Source: Comamonadaceae bacterium CG12_big_fil_rev_8_21_14_0_65_59_15 (GTDB lineage: Bacteria; Pseudomonadota; Gammaproteobacteria; Burkholderiales; Burkholderiaceae_C). Taken from it: a DNA stretch of 33,042 nucleotides. Below the pieces are notes generated by a model. It made no database searches. It was given only the letters and a program-made list of their open reading frames with translations, and was not told the DNA's origin. Both the position numbers and the translations under genes were made by a program. Shown here piece after piece: positions 32,336-33,042 of this stretch. Numbering within the stretch: the first letter of the stretch is position 1; every line of letters begins with the position of its first letter. Location of the stretch: positions 1-33,042 of the forward strand of contig PCUV01000013.1 in assembly GCA_002786915.1 (NCBI GenBank). Reading direction: 5' to 3'.

Positions 32336-33042
32336 TTAATCGCCCAGGCAAATGCCCAGGTCGCGCGCGGTCTGCACCGTGTCACTGTCCAGTGGCACGG
32401 CGCGCATGTGGCCGGCCACTTCGGCCAGGTCAACGTAATTGACGCCTTCGAGCCCCAGCGCCACCATGACGCCGCTTTGACCGGCGTCGAGCGCGCGCAC
32501 GGCGGCCGCACCAAAGCGCAACGCCGCCAGACGGTCAAACGCAGTCGGGCTGCCACCGCGCAGCAAATGGCCCAGCACCACCACACGGGTTTCCTTGCTG
32601 GTGCGCTCAGCCAGACCCTGCGCCACCCGTTCGCCAATACCGCCCAAGCGTTCGGCGTGCCCCACTTCGGCATCCGCCAGCACTTCTCGATGCCCGTCTT
32701 TGGACTGCGCGCCTTCGGCCACCAGCACGATCGAATACTGACGCCCAGCTTCTTCGCGCTGACGGATCTTGGCCGCGACACGCTCCAGGTCAAAAGCGAT
32801 TTCCGGAATCAGGATCGCGTGCGCGTTGCCGGCGATGCCGGTATGCAACGCAATCCAGCCCGCGTAGCGCCCCATGACCTCGACCACCATCACGCGTTGA
32901 TGGCTCTCAGCGGTGCTGTGCAAGCGGTCCAGACACTCGGTGGCAAAACCCACCGCCGTGTCAAAGCCAAAGGTGGTGAAAGTTTTATCGAGGTCGTTGT
33001 CAATGGTCTTGGGTACGCCCACCACACGCAGGCCTTTGTCGT
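32336..33042 (-). CDS. 6-phosphofructokinase, C-terminal part (start beyond window)
   Basis: The frame runs off the right edge; about 235 residues are visible to TAA 32336. VPKTIDNDL near the visible start, FDTAVGFATECLDRLHSTAESHQR, VVEVMGRYAGWIAL, IPEIAFDLE and VLGHLLRGGSPTAFDRL are clear phosphofructokinase motifs. The Lys before TIDND, where E. coli PfkA has Gly, occurs in PPi-dependent enzymes and in a clade of ATP-dependent ones. The deciding GGD/GGG position lies outside the window, so the phosphoryl donor cannot be called and no gene symbol is given. The enzyme phosphorylates fructose 6-phosphate in glycolysis. Confidence 0.94.
   Translation of the reverse strand, partial: DKGLRVVGVPKTIDNDLDKTFTTFGFDTAVGFATECLDRLHSTAESHQRVMVVEVMGRYAGWIALHTGIAGNAHAILIPEIAFDLERVAAKIRQREEAGRQYSIVLVAEGAQSKDGHREVLADAEVGHAERLGGIGERVAQGLAERTSKETRVVVLGHLLRGGSPTAFDRLAALRFGAAAVRALDAGQSGVMVALGLEGVNYVDLAEVAGHMRAVPLDSDTVQTARDLGICLGD

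Noticed and set aside
32224..32793. N-terminal extension of the crotonase frame
   Set aside because: The residues are Trp/Arg/Cys-rich, overlap the phosphofructokinase gene in another frame of the same strand, and a good ribosome-binding site sits at the ATG at 32223.

Overview
The window reads as chromosomal DNA of a GC-rich betaproteobacterium, most likely a Comamonadaceae member of the Rhodoferax/Polaromonas type. This placement is inference from gene content: a Thiobacillus-type GshA, a PilT/PilU pair beside yggS, a FimV-like protein, the rsmI/yraN/diaA/dolP block, and small dispersed repeats I associate with that family. No tRNA, rRNA, CRISPR array, intact insertion sequence or phage gene was seen.

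Region 1 (1-8378) is the accessory part: an envelope locus in two converging halves. Rightward run the 3' end of a large MBG-repeat adhesin, a TPR plus beta-barrel outer-membrane protein resembling the Slam family, a FecR-TPR protein that stops in the middle of a CsgG-like domain, and a protein that begins with the missing half of that domain and ends in a TbpB-like barrel. Leftward run a small CsgG-like exported protein and a 949-residue fusion of caspase, TlpA-like thioredoxin, TPR and CsgG-like domains. Every product whose N-terminus is in the window has a signal peptide, so the whole set probably acts in the periplasm or outer membrane. This is the best candidate here for an undescribed system.

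Region 2 (8685-20547) is mostly housekeeping: proA, a small cytochrome c, gshA, kup, gshB, a class II glutamine amidotransferase, a FimV-like protein, a CWC-type Cys-rich protein, rsmI, yraN, diaA and dolP. The last four with the CWC gene form a compact divergent cluster.

Region 3 (20660-27141) holds an NAD(P)-dependent beta-hydroxyacid dehydrogenase-like gene, pilU, pilT, yggS, and a periplasmic-sensor PAS-GGDEF-EAL protein. Region 4 (27272-33042) holds the decayed tail of a possible chemoreceptor, a periplasmic rhodanese, a GMC oxidoreductase, a structured 394-bp intergenic stretch with a strong terminator, a hydroxyacid-oxoacid transhydrogenase-type alcohol dehydrogenase, a crotonase lacking both usual catalytic glutamates, and the 3' part of a phosphofructokinase.

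Across regions 2-4 a ~60-bp AT-rich repeat lies inside three unrelated reading frames (proA, yggS, the GMC gene) without breaking them. Genes are packed tightly, with several 4-bp ATGA couplings, two antisense 3' overlaps (gshB/amidotransferase; yggS/GGDEF-EAL) and one 5' overlap (rsmI/yraN).
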